A stretch of 64,000 bases of DNA from Altererythrobacter sp. KTW20L (GTDB lineage: Bacteria; Pseudomonadota; Alphaproteobacteria; Sphingomonadales; Sphingomonadaceae): positions 62,001 through 126,000 of the forward strand of contig NZ_JAMFLH010000005.1 of NCBI RefSeq assembly GCF_023501975.1, given 5' to 3'. Positions 8,818 through 17,411 of the stretch are shown here, in pieces (the first letter of the stretch is position 1; each line of letters opens with the position of its first letter). Made by a program: the position numbers and the translations under genes. The notes beneath the pieces are model-generated. The model ran no database searches. It was not told where the DNA came from and saw nothing but the letters and a program-made list of their open reading frames with translations.

Positions 8818-8899
8818 CTGGCAATCCCGATTCGCGATGGTCGATATGTCCGCACGAAAACGTTGTTGTTTCAACAGGTTGCCGCAGGGATTTACCACC

Positions 8900-9271
8900 A
8901 TGACCAAGGGCCGCATCGAACACGTCAATCTCACCGTCAGCCACATCGAACGCTCGTCCGCGCTGATGCAACAGTTGCTCGGCTGGCACGAACGCTGGCG
9001 CGGGCCGTCGCAGAATGGCGGCGAGACGATCCATGTGGGAGAGGCAAACACCTACATCGCGTTTTACACCGATAGGCGCGACCATGCCGGGCAGCAGAAG
9101 GGCCGCCCGCTCAACCACGTGGGCCTGCTGGTCGATGATCTTGATGCGGCAGAGCGCGTAGTGGTGGACAACGGCCTCAAACCCTTCGGCCATGACGACT
9201 ATGACCCCGGCCGGCGGTTCTATTTCTTCGACTGGGACGGGATCGAGTTCGAGGTGGTCAGCTACGCATGA
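8900..9271 (+). CDS. VOC-family (glyoxalase/bleomycin-resistance fold) protein, probable SoxR target
   Basis: A single-domain VOC protein of 123 residues. The start RIEHVNLTVSHIERS supplies the first metal-ligand His, NHVGLLVDDLDAAERVV the second repeat, and FDWDGIEFEVV the C-terminal acidic ligand. Such proteins bind or modify small toxic molecules; the exact substrate cannot be read. ATG at 8900 is preferred because the fold begins there and GCAGGGA lies upstream; the upstream frame overlaps the promoter. Its only plausible regulator is the divergent SoxR, suggesting defence against redox-cycling compounds. Confidence 0.85.
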   Translation: MTKGRIEHVNLTVSHIERSSALMQQLLGWHERWRGPSQNGGETIHVGEANTYIAFYTDRRDHAGQQKGRPLNHVGLLVDDLDAAERVVVDNGLKPFGHDDYDPGRRFYFFDWDGIEFEVVSYA

Positions 9272-9272
9272 G

Positions 9273-9336
9273 CCGTTCGCCTCCAGCGAAGTCGAGAGGC
9301 CGTTTGCGGTGTCTCGACTTCGCTCGACACAAACGG
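9273..9336. repeat. 64-bp palindromic repeat, copy 2
   Basis: Same 64-bp dyad as at 8245-8308, with arms GCGAAGTCGAGAGGCC and GGTGTCTCGACTTCGC inside CCGTTCG and AAACGG ends. It starts 2 bp after the VOC stop and could end that transcript. With copy 1 it brackets the soxR/VOC pair. Confidence 0.8.
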
Positions 9337-9360
9337 ACAGTCAGTCAAGGCCTGCGAGGC

Positions 9361-10731
9361 CTAGAACGCCTCTTCGTAAACCCGGCCGATATCGCCGCCC
9401 CATGCGCCGTTGTATTTGTCGAGCAGGCGCTGGGCGGGGACTTTTCTGCTGGCGACGATCTCGTGCAGCGGTTCGAGGAAGCCGGTCTCGTCATCGCCCG
9501 AGGCGTTATAGCGGGCGCGGTTGGCGAGGCCGCGGTGGGCTACGGCGAGGACTTCGCCCGCCAGGTCCTGCAACCGCCGTCCGCCGGGGATCGGCGCTTC
9601 GAGGCCCTGGGCGGGCACGGCATTGCGCAGCGCCTCACGCTCGTCCATCGACCAGTCCTTGACCAGGTCCCAGGCGGCATCCAGCGCCTCACCATCGTAA
9701 AGCAACCCCACCCAGAAGGCGGGCAGCGCGCAGATACGGTTCCACGGGCCGCCATCGGCGCCGCGCATTTCGAGGAAGCTCTTCAGGCGCACTTCGGGGA
9801 AAGCGGTGGACAGGTGATCCTGCCAGTCGCTCGGCGTGGGCAGTTCGCCCGGCAGCGCGGGGAGCTTGCCCGCCAGGAAATCGCGGAAGCTTTGCCCGGC
9901 GGCGTCGATATATTTCCCGTCGCGGAACACGAAATACATCGGCACGTCGAGCATGTAATCGACATAGCGTTCGTAGCCGAAGCCGTCCTCGAACACGAAG
10001 GGTAGCATGCCGGTGCGGTGCGGGTCGGTATCGCTCCAGATATGGCTGCGATAGGAGAGCTTGCCGTTGGGCTTGCCTTCGGTGAACGGCGAATTGGCGA
10101 ACAGCGCAGTGGCCAGCGGTTGTAGGGCCAGGCTGGTGCGGAACTTCTGCGCCATGTCCGCCTCGCTAGCATAGTCGAGGTTGACCTGGATGGTGCAGGT
10201 CCGCAGCATCATGTCGAGGCCCATCGTGCCCACGCGCGGCATGTGGTCCAGCATGATGGCATAGCGGCCCTTGGGCATGATCGGCAGTTCGGCCCGTGTC
10301 TTGTCGGGCCACATACCGAGGCCGAGGAAGCCGACGCCGTATTCCTCGCCCACTTCCTTGCACTGCTGCAGATGGCGGCCGGTTTCGGCGCAGGTCTGGT
10401 GCAGGTTTTCCAGCGGTGCGCCCGAAAGTTCGAGCTGGCCGGCCGGTTCCAGGCTGATCGCGCCGTCGGCCCCGCTCATGGCGATCACCTTTCCGCCCTC
10501 CTCGACCGGAGCCCAGCCGAAGCGCTGCATGGCCATCAGGATATCGCGGATGCCGCCGGGTTCGTCATAGGTCGGGGCGCGGTGGTCGTCCTTGCGGAAC
10601 ACCAGCTTCTCGTGCTCGGTCCCGATGCGCCAGCGTTCGGGAGCCTTCTCGCCCGCCTGCATCGGCGCGGCCAGATCCGCGCGGCCCTCGATCGGCCGCT
10701 CCTCCCCTTCTGACGCCGTGCGCGTGCTCAT
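9361..10731 (-). CDS. gshA: Glutamate-cysteine ligase (plant/alphaproteobacterial type)
   Basis: First enzyme of glutathione synthesis, joining glutamate and cysteine using ATP. The 456-residue protein is of the GCS2 type found in alphaproteobacteria and plants: WRIGTEHEKLVFRK (glutamate-binding region, about residues 34-47), the substrate-site segment SLEPAGQLELSGAP, and LRTCTIQVNLDY. Length matches the family (about 455). It stands alone; gshB is not nearby. Glutathione would be needed by the GST at 60242. Confidence 0.96.
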   Translation of the reverse strand: MSTRTASEGEERPIEGRADLAAPMQAGEKAPERWRIGTEHEKLVFRKDDHRAPTYDEPGGIRDILMAMQRFGWAPVEEGGKVIAMSGADGAISLEPAGQLELSGAPLENLHQTCAETGRHLQQCKEVGEEYGVGFLGLGMWPDKTRAELPIMPKGRYAIMLDHMPRVGTMGLDMMLRTCTIQVNLDYASEADMAQKFRTSLALQPLATALFANSPFTEGKPNGKLSYRSHIWSDTDPHRTGMLPFVFEDGFGYERYVDYMLDVPMYFVFRDGKYIDAAGQSFRDFLAGKLPALPGELPTPSDWQDHLSTAFPEVRLKSFLEMRGADGGPWNRICALPAFWVGLLYDGEALDAAWDLVKDWSMDEREALRNAVPAQGLEAPIPGGRRLQDLAGEVLAVAHRGLANRARYNASGDDETGFLEPLHEIVASRKVPAQRLLDKYNGAWGGDIGRVYEEAF

Positions 10732-10810
10732 GCCAGCGCCGTTAGAATGTTAAACGACCCTGCGCCAGCGGGAAATGCGGGCGCGTTGTGTTTGTCCACC
10801 GCGGCCGGAC

Positions 10811-11557
10811 TTATTCCCAATCCCCCCGCATCCCCATCCACAGGGCCGTAGCGGCGATGGCGGCGGTTTCGCCCCGAAGGATGCGCGGGCCGAGGGTGAT
10901 CGGGCGGGCCTGCGGGTGGGCGCCGATGGCCTCGCGCTCGGCATCGTCGAAGCCGCCTTCGGGGCCGGTGATGAGGGCCGCGGGGCCGGAGTGCGCGGCA
11001 AAGGCGGCGGCGGCAGGTTCACCGCCCAACTCGTCGGCAAAGAACAGTGCGCGGTCCTGTGGCCAGCCGCGCAGCAGGGCGTCGAGCTTGGTCACATCGC
11101 CCAATTCAGGCAGCGCGGTGCGGGCGCATTGTTCGGCCGCTTCAGTGACAATGGAGCGCGCACGGTCTGCGTTCAGCTTGTCGGCCACGCAGCGGCGGGT
11201 GAGCACCGGCACGATCCGCGCCACGCCTAGCTCGGTGGCCTTTTCCAGCACCAGGTCGAAGCGGTCCTTCTTGAGCAAGGCGGGGCAGAGCCAGAAATCT
11301 GGTACCTGTTCGCGCGGACGCAATTGTTCCACCGCTTCGAGCAGGACGGCGTGCTTGCCCGCCTCTACCACCCGCGCGGCCCATTCGCCGGTCTGATCAT
11401 CGCACAGCACCACGGCATCGCCGGGGCCGGCGCGCATGACGCGGGACAGGTAATGCGCCTGGTTACCGCCGAGCGAAACCTGCGCGCCCTGGTCCAGCCG
11501 CTGTTCGACAAACAGGCGGGGTGCGCTCCGGGGCGGCCAGGCAGGAGTAGCGGGCAT
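10811..11557 (-). CDS. rsmE: 16S rRNA (uracil(1498)-N3)-methyltransferase RsmE
   Basis: SPOUT-class RNA methyltransferase of 248 residues. The N-terminal PUA-like domain begins PRLFVEQRLDQGAQVSLGGNQAHYLSRVMR. The C-terminal trefoil knot is marked by LITGPEGGFDDAE and LGPRILRGETAAIAA, the SAM-binding loops. It methylates U1498 of 16S rRNA in the 30S subunit. Gene order rsmE-gshA on the minus strand with ubiA diverging 39 bp upstream is common in sphingomonads. Confidence 0.95.
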   Translation of the reverse strand: MPATPAWPPRSAPRLFVEQRLDQGAQVSLGGNQAHYLSRVMRAGPGDAVVLCDDQTGEWAARVVEAGKHAVLLEAVEQLRPREQVPDFWLCPALLKKDRFDLVLEKATELGVARIVPVLTRRCVADKLNADRARSIVTEAAEQCARTALPELGDVTKLDALLRGWPQDRALFFADELGGEPAAAAFAAHSGPAALITGPEGGFDDAEREAIGAHPQARPITLGPRILRGETAAIAATALWMGMRGDWE

Positions 11558-11596
11558 GGGTTTGCACTAGCGAGCCGTGCGGCTAGGACGCAAGCC

Positions 11597-12502
11597 ATGA
11601 CTGCCGAACACATTACCCCCGACAGCGAACATCGCGGCCTCGTCGGCGCGCTCCCGCCAGCGCTGCGCGACTATGCCCTGCTGGCGCGGTTCGACCGGCC
11701 GATCGGCTGGTGGCTGCTGTTCTGGCCCTGCGCCTGGGGCGTGTGGCTGACCGGCGCGGGAGCGCAATGGCAGCTCGTTGCCTGGCTCCTGCTCGGCTCG
11801 ATCGCCATGCGCGGGGCGGGCTGCGTCTATAACGATATTGTCGATGCCGACCTCGACCGGCAGGTGGCGCGCACCGCCGTGCGGCCAGTGGCCAGCGGGC
11901 GGGTGAGCAAGCGCGCGGCCTGGGTGTGGTTGCTGGTGCTGGCGGCGGTCGGCCTGGTAGTCCTGCTGCAACTGCGCTGGCAGGCGCAGCTGGTTGCGCT
12001 GGCCAGCCTGCTGCTGGTGGCGGCCTACCCTTTCATGAAGCGCATCACCTGGTGGCCGCAGGCATGGCTGGGGCTGGTTTTCACCTGGGGCGCGCTGGTG
12101 GGGTGGACGGCCCTGCGCGCCGACCTGATCGGCGTGGCCCTGGCGCTTTATGCAGGCGCCTTCTTCTGGTGCATGGCCTATGACACGATCTACGCCCTGC
12201 AGGACCGCGAGGACGATGCCCTGGTGGGGATCAAGTCTTCCGCCCTGCGGCTGGGCGACAAGGTGCAGGCGGGCGTGGCGCTGTTCTATGCACTCGCCGT
12301 CGCCTGCTTCGCCTTCAGCTTCTGGCTGCTGCGGGCAGACTGGCTGGCGCTGCTGGCGCTCGTGCCGGTGGCGCTGCATTTCGGCTGGCAGGTGGCAACG
12401 CTCGACCCGGCAGACGGGATGAACCCGCTTGTCCGCTTCCGCTCGAACCGCTGGGCAGGCGCCTTGATGGCGGCGGCCTGCTTCGTGGTGGGCAACGCCT
12501 GA
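11597..12502 (+). CDS. ubiA: 4-hydroxybenzoate polyprenyltransferase UbiA
   Basis: Integral membrane prenyltransferase of ubiquinone synthesis, 301 residues with about eight hydrophobic segments. Both Mg-diphosphate motifs are present: NDIVDADLD at residues 79-87 and DTIYALQDRED near 195-205. It attaches the polyprenyl chain to 4-hydroxybenzoate. ATG at 11597 is chosen; the longer upstream frame runs through the rsmE gene on the other strand. It converges on the ICMT-family gene, whose stop lies 4 bp away. Confidence 0.95.
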   Translation: MTAEHITPDSEHRGLVGALPPALRDYALLARFDRPIGWWLLFWPCAWGVWLTGAGAQWQLVAWLLLGSIAMRGAGCVYNDIVDADLDRQVARTAVRPVASGRVSKRAAWVWLLVLAAVGLVVLLQLRWQAQLVALASLLLVAAYPFMKRITWWPQAWLGLVFTWGALVGWTALRADLIGVALALYAGAFFWCMAYDTIYALQDREDDALVGIKSSALRLGDKVQAGVALFYALAVACFAFSFWLLRADWLALLALVPVALHFGWQVATLDPADGMNPLVRFRSNRWAGALMAAACFVVGNA

Positions 12503-12505
12503 GGA

Positions 12506-13879
12506 TTATTCCGCCGGTTGCACCTGCGGCTGGACAGGGCGCGGGTTGGCGCGCTTCCAAAGTTTCGCCAGCCTGCTGGTAATCATGCCGTGTTGCTGCA
12601 TCCAGTCGTAGTAGGCGCGGTATTTCGCGTCCTCGCCCAGGAGGTGCGCCTCTTCGGTGCGCGCGCGCCAGTAGTAGATCGCGCTGACCACGCCGAGGAA
12701 GAAGGTGTTGCGGATGACATCCACCATCGAGCCGCTGGTCACCAGGAATGGCAGTATCGAGCACCACCAGAACAGGTTTTTCGACACATAGGCCGGGTGG
12801 CGGGTGAAGCGGTAGGGCCCGTTGGTCAGCACCCCGCGATAGGTCAGGTTGGAAAAGCGGATACCGAAAGCAACCGTCGCCCAGGCATAGATCGCGGTGA
12901 GGAACACCAGCCAGCCCGCCCAGATCCACAACAGCAAATCGTGCCCCGCCAGCCAGTGACCCCAGCCAGCCGTGTTGTATTCATACTGGATAATGCCGCC
13001 GCCGCCCATGAATCCGAACACGAACGGCGGGTAGCACAGCAGTGCCGCCAGCCAGCCAGCCAGGAACGGGTTGCCGCTGCGGATGTGCGCGTCGAGCGGG
13101 CGCAGGGTGAGGAGGTAGCCGACCGTGCCGATCTGCACGTCGATCACGAACAGGATCTCGAACAGGAAAATCCCGATCATCACCGGATTGTCGATGAATT
13201 GCGCCGGCTGCGCCTCAACAATCGAGGCAAAACCCGGCGGCAGGATCGAGATCATGAAGGCGGTAAAGAAGCCCTTGATGCCCCATGCGCGCCAGTGCTT
13301 CTTGACCTCGTACATGTCCCACGCCTCGCGCCCCAGCAGCAGGGCGCCGAAGTGCCAGGCATGGTCGCGCGGGTTGACGAGGTAGCGGTCGAGCCAGACG
13401 ACATAGGGCACCGACAGCACGAACAGCGGGATCGCTGCTACGCCGATCACCTGCATGGCAAACAGGTATTGCCCATCCCAGTACCAGCGCCCCAGGCAAT
13501 AGAACATGCCGATTACCGCCCAGGTCGCCCACAGCCCGGCGATCTTGGTAGCCGATACGTCGATGATTTCGCCGACCGGGCGTTTCCGGCTCCAGTCGAT
13601 GCCGGTGGACGGGTTGCGGTGGACCTTTTCCACCACCACCGACCAGACGGCCATCGACAGGCCGGTCAGCACCATGGCCAGCAGCGCCGAGAATGGCCCC
13701 GACAGGCGCTCTGCCGGGCTCGGCAGGCCCAGCGTCGTGACCACCTCGGGCCAGGCGCGGCACAGCAGGATGTAGGACACCAGCACGGCCAGCCCGACGA
13801 AGCCCACGCGCGAAGGCACGTCGCTTGCCGGTGGGCTTGCCGGAAGCTGCGGTCGAAGGGCGGAAGCAGGCGCGCTCAT
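12506..13879 (-). CDS. Isoprenylcysteine carboxyl methyltransferase (ICMT)-like membrane protein
   Basis: A polytopic membrane protein of 457 residues with roughly ten hydrophobic segments. The C-terminal part has the ICMT/phospholipid methyltransferase signature: LTNGPYRFTRHPAYVSKNLFWW followed by a helix pair and RTEEAHLLGEDAKYRAYYD, which bind SAM at the membrane face. The long N-terminal half (about 260 residues) is not part of the usual small ICMT. Bacteria lack prenylated CAAX proteins, so the substrate is probably a lipid or small molecule; this cannot be fixed from sequence. Confidence 0.8.
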   Translation of the reverse strand: MSAPASALRPQLPASPPASDVPSRVGFVGLAVLVSYILLCRAWPEVVTTLGLPSPAERLSGPFSALLAMVLTGLSMAVWSVVVEKVHRNPSTGIDWSRKRPVGEIIDVSATKIAGLWATWAVIGMFYCLGRWYWDGQYLFAMQVIGVAAIPLFVLSVPYVVWLDRYLVNPRDHAWHFGALLLGREAWDMYEVKKHWRAWGIKGFFTAFMISILPPGFASIVEAQPAQFIDNPVMIGIFLFEILFVIDVQIGTVGYLLTLRPLDAHIRSGNPFLAGWLAALLCYPPFVFGFMGGGGIIQYEYNTAGWGHWLAGHDLLLWIWAGWLVFLTAIYAWATVAFGIRFSNLTYRGVLTNGPYRFTRHPAYVSKNLFWWCSILPFLVTSGSMVDVIRNTFFLGVVSAIYYWRARTEEAHLLGEDAKYRAYYDWMQQHGMITSRLAKLWKRANPRPVQPQVQPAE

Positions 13880-13946
13880 GGCCCGGCCCTAGCCGGAAAA
13901 GGGTTAAAGCGGCGGTAATGGAGGGCGCGAAATTTGCTCCCTCGGT

Positions 13947-15326
13947 CTATCTCCAGGCGGTGATCCGGCCACCATCATCTAGGATATAGAGCGTGTTGTT
14001 CGCTACCACGGGGGGCAGCGAAACGCCGCTCGACAGTTCGGTGAACAAGGTGGGCGTGCCAGTCATCACGTCAACCGAGTGGACCTCACCCCGGCTGGAG
14101 GCGACCCACAGGCGGTTGTTGGCCAGCACCGGGCCGGTCCAGAAGATCGGATTCTCACGCTTCTCCGGATTACGGAAGCCATCAAGCTGGGTGATCCAGC
14201 GGATGCGACCGGTGTTGCGGGCGATGGCCAGCAGGCGCGCGTCGTCGGTCAGGGTGAAGACCCATTCGCCCGCCAGTGCCGGGGTGGAAATGCCCGCCAG
14301 GGTCAGTTCCCAGATGCGCTGGCCGGTGGTCAGTTCATAGGCCGCCATGCGCCCGCCCTGCCCCAGGGCGAAGACCTGGCCATTGGAAATGATCGGATCG
14401 GCATCGACATCGGTCAGCGCGCCGACAGACGTGCTGATAGAGGTGCGCGCCAGGGCATCGGACCACAGCACGCGGCCGTTCTCGTAACGGTAGGTGACAA
14501 TCTCACCCGAGGAATAGCCAGCGATGACAGAGCCCTGCGCCGCAGCCGGTGCCGCCACGCCGAACACGCCCGACTGGCCGCTGGCGGCAGCATCCTGCCA
14601 TACGGCTTCGCCATCGGCGGTGTTGAGCGCGTGGATCTGGTTGTCCTGCGTCATCACATAGACCGCGTTGAACGCCACGGTGGGCGATCCGCGCAGCGGG
14701 CCGGCGGGACGCTTGCGCCAGATTTCGGTGCCCGTTTCGGCGTTGAGCGCCACCACGTCGCCAGTGCCGCTGGTGGCATAGACGACATTGCTGTTGAAAG
14801 TCGCCCCACCGCCGAAGGTCGCATCACGCAGGTTCGCCGCATTGGAGATCGTATGGCTCCACACGCGAGCGCCGGTATCAGCGTTGAACGCATGGATCAC
14901 GCCCGAACTGTCCACCGCGAACAGCTTGCCGCCGCCGATCACGGGCGAAGCGGCAAGCCGACGGGTGTTGGTGGTGCCGGCAATCTGTACGCTCCACGCA
15001 CGGGTCGGCGCATCGGCCAGGGTCACGTGCCCGGTGACCTTGGCGGCATTGCGCCCGCCCTGCGGCCAGTCGGCATTGGCCTCGGCGGTCGGCACGATTA
15101 CCGACACCGCGGCAAGTTCGGGATCGGCCACCACATCGTTCTGGATGCGCGACAGGATCGGCGTGCGGTTGCCCATTGTCGGCGTTTGCGGTCCGCTGTC
15201 GTTGCCGCCAAACACCCCGCATCCGGTCAGCACCATGGCGCCTGCTGCGGCAAGGACGAGCCTGGACGCGAAGCTGGCGGAACGGGAGAAGCGGGCAGCA
15301 GAGGTCATGCAGGTATCCTGGTTCAT
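13947..15326 (-). CDS. bamB: Outer membrane assembly lipoprotein BamB
   Basis: A PQQ-type beta-propeller lipoprotein of 459 residues. The signal has the lipobox LTGC (Cys36), followed by repeated blades of the form GxLxAxxxxTGxxxW (FNADTGARVWSH, LNAETGTEIWRK, ELTTGQRIWEL, ARNTGRIRW). It belongs to the BAM complex that inserts beta-barrel proteins into the outer membrane. It overlaps the upstream TPR gene by 4 bases, which supports the ATG at 15326. In many proteobacteria der/engA follows bamB; here an ICMT-like gene follows instead. Confidence 0.93.
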   Translation of the reverse strand: MNQDTCMTSAARFSRSASFASRLVLAAAGAMVLTGCGVFGGNDSGPQTPTMGNRTPILSRIQNDVVADPELAAVSVIVPTAEANADWPQGGRNAAKVTGHVTLADAPTRAWSVQIAGTTNTRRLAASPVIGGGKLFAVDSSGVIHAFNADTGARVWSHTISNAANLRDATFGGGATFNSNVVYATSGTGDVVALNAETGTEIWRKRPAGPLRGSPTVAFNAVYVMTQDNQIHALNTADGEAVWQDAAASGQSGVFGVAAPAAAQGSVIAGYSSGEIVTYRYENGRVLWSDALARTSISTSVGALTDVDADPIISNGQVFALGQGGRMAAYELTTGQRIWELTLAGISTPALAGEWVFTLTDDARLLAIARNTGRIRWITQLDGFRNPEKRENPIFWTGPVLANNRLWVASSRGEVHSVDVMTGTPTLFTELSSGVSLPPVVANNTLYILDDGGRITAWR

Positions 15327-16102
15327 TGGGCCACAGCCCCAGCGGCGCCATCGGCTTGCAGGTCTTCCATCATGCTGTTCACATCCTCGATCGCATCGAA
15401 GCCGTGGAAACCGGCCAGCTGGCGCGTGCGGGCGCGCAGCGTTTCGGGCACGCTATCATCTTGCGCGATGGAGACCAGCAGCGGGCCGGCCTGCTCGAGC
15501 TTGCCCTGGTCGAGATAGGCATGGGCCACCAGTTCACCGGCCGAGCCGAACCAGGCGCTGTCGGCCTGGGCCAGCGGAGCCAGCCGGTCGATCACGGCCT
15601 GCGGGTCCATGTTGTCGTAATTGGCGGCGACCAGCCGCAGCAGGCTGGCATCGCGCATCGGCTGCGGGGCACGGTCGTTAGCCACGACCTGTTCGTAGAA
15701 GGCCACGGCATCGGCGGTGCGACCCTGCTGCAGGGCGATTGCTGCGCGCAGCATGTTGGCCGAGGCCTTGGCCGCCGGGCTGGTATCACCATCGATCAGG
15801 GCCAGTTGCTGGTCCGCCTGGTCGAGATTGCCCGCTTCGAGCTGGTCCATCGCCTGGACGAGTTGTTCCGACTGCTGCTGCAGGGCCTGCTCGCGGTTGC
15901 CGTCCCACCACAGGTAGCCACCGAATGATGCGAGCCCCAGCGCCAGGGCCAGGCCGACCGGCAGGCCCCACTTGCGCATGGCGCCGGACAGCTCGTCGGA
16001 GCGCACAGCCTCGTCCACCTCGCGCATCAGCATCTGCTGCGAAGGATCGACGGACTTGTCAGGCTTGGAGCCGCTGTTCGGATTGCTTGGTGTAGTCGCC
16101 AC
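15323..16102 (-). CDS. YfgM-like tetratricopeptide membrane protein
   Basis: A 259-residue protein with a cytoplasmic N-terminus, one transmembrane helix (WGLPVGLALALGLASFGGYLWW, residues 45-66) and a periplasmic helical TPR region (AIALQQGRTADAVAFYEQVV, AYLDQGKLEQAGPLLVSIAQ). This layout and its position immediately upstream of bamB match the YfgM family, which associates with the SecYEG translocon and periplasmic chaperones. Translationally coupled to bamB by an ATGA overlap. Confidence 0.88.
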   Translation of the reverse strand: MATTPSNPNSGSKPDKSVDPSQQMLMREVDEAVRSDELSGAMRKWGLPVGLALALGLASFGGYLWWDGNREQALQQQSEQLVQAMDQLEAGNLDQADQQLALIDGDTSPAAKASANMLRAAIALQQGRTADAVAFYEQVVANDRAPQPMRDASLLRLVAANYDNMDPQAVIDRLAPLAQADSAWFGSAGELVAHAYLDQGKLEQAGPLLVSIAQDDSVPETLRARTRQLAGFHGFDAIEDVNSMMEDLQADGAAGAVAQ

Positions 16103-16244
16103 GCTCGTCTTCGAAATAAAAAGGGTTAAACTATCGGTAGGCGCTGTTAGAGCCTGCAGCCGGTCAATTCAATTGATCATTCGAGCCTGTCCCCCAGCGG
16201 GTGAATGCCCGATGAAGCGGTATACCTGCCGAACCTGGCGGACG

Positions 16245-17411
16245 CTACTTTACGAACCCGTTGCGGTCCATCAACCCCCAGTAGAGCGCCTGGTAGCGCC
16301 GGGTCATGCCCTGGGCATCGTATTCTGCTCGCGCCTTGTCGCGGTTGGCCTGCCCCAGCCGCTTGCGTTCGGCAGGGCTGTCGGCCAGCGCGCGCAGCTG
16401 CGCCACCAGCGCACCCTCGTCGCCCGGCGGGGCGAGGTAGGGGCCATTCTCGCTCGCCACCATTTCGCCGATGTCGCCCACGCGCGGAGCCACGACCGGC
16501 TTGCCCGCCGCCATGGCTTCCACCACCGAGATCGGGAACTGTTCGGAATGGGAGGACAGGGCGAACACATCGAATAGGCCGACGATCCGCTCGGGCTGTT
16601 CGATGAAGCCGGGCAGGTGGACGCGGTCTTCCACCCCGGTGTCGATCGCCAGTTGCCAGAGGGCATCGCGCTCCGGTCCCTCGCCCGCGATCACCAGGTG
16701 CCATTCGGGCGGCAGCTTGGCGATGGCGCGAACCAGCGCGCCGAGGTTCTTCACCTCCCGCAGCCCCGCCAGCGAGCCGAGCCAGAACTCACCCGGCCGC
16801 TTGATAAGGCCGGGCAGCACGTCGCGGCGCGGCGCGGTGGCAAAGGCGCGGGTATCGATCCCGTTGGCAATCCGCTGGACGCGCGTGCGCGGCTGCTTCC
16901 ACACTTCCAGCGCGATCCGTTCGAGCTTTTTGGACGGCACCACCAGCGCCGCCGTGCGGCCCAGCGCAATGCGGCGGTACCAGTTGCGCCGCAGTTTCAG
17001 CCGCTCGGTCTCGTCCTCGTTGAAGCCGTCCTCGTGGTGGACCAGCGGGGCCAGCTTGAAGGCATCGGCAAACAGCGTGTGCGCCATCACCGCGTCGATC
17101 GCGCCCCAGTTGTAGGTGCAGATGAGGTCATACCCCGCCATCGCCGCCGCCAGCCGCTTCAGCCGGGCGGGTGTCGGGCGGCCCTGCAGCGCGGGAAAGC
17201 GCGGCCACTTGACCGAGACCTTGGGCGACAACAATCGCGCCGCGCCCCGCCGTTCAAGGTCGCCAGAGACCAGCCCGTGCTCGGCCTCCTTGCCCCAGGC
17301 ATTGATCAGGCGGGTGCAGCGCACCTCCTTGCCGCCGGGATCGAAAGTGGAATGAAGGTGGAGGATGCGCGGGGCAGTTTTGGGCGGGGCCTTGGACGAA
17401 GTTTTGCTCAT
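16245..17411 (-). CDS. Glycosyltransferase family 4 protein
   Basis: A GT-B-fold transferase of 388 residues. The N-terminal acceptor domain begins ILHLHSTFDPGGKEVRCTRLINAW. The C-terminal nucleotide-sugar domain has the GT4 pattern WHLVIAGEGPERDAL, then HLPGFIEQPERIVGLFDVFALSSHSEQFPISVVEAMAAGKPVVAP; the E-x7-E element is present as EQFPISVVE. The acceptor is unknown. It overlaps the upstream hydrolase gene by 4 bases. It is not in a polysaccharide cluster, so lipid or cell-surface glycosylation is only a guess. Confidence 0.85.
   Translation of the reverse strand: MSKTSSKAPPKTAPRILHLHSTFDPGGKEVRCTRLINAWGKEAEHGLVSGDLERRGAARLLSPKVSVKWPRFPALQGRPTPARLKRLAAAMAGYDLICTYNWGAIDAVMAHTLFADAFKLAPLVHHEDGFNEDETERLKLRRNWYRRIALGRTAALVVPSKKLERIALEVWKQPRTRVQRIANGIDTRAFATAPRRDVLPGLIKRPGEFWLGSLAGLREVKNLGALVRAIAKLPPEWHLVIAGEGPERDALWQLAIDTGVEDRVHLPGFIEQPERIVGLFDVFALSSHSEQFPISVVEAMAAGKPVVAPRVGDIGEMVASENGPYLAPPGDEGALVAQLRALADSPAERKRLGQANRDKARAEYDAQGMTRRYQALYWGLMDRNGFVK

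Noticed and set aside
14079-15518. 479-codon plus-strand frame across bamB
   Set aside because: Antisense shadow of the beta-propeller gene; no family pattern and no ribosome site.
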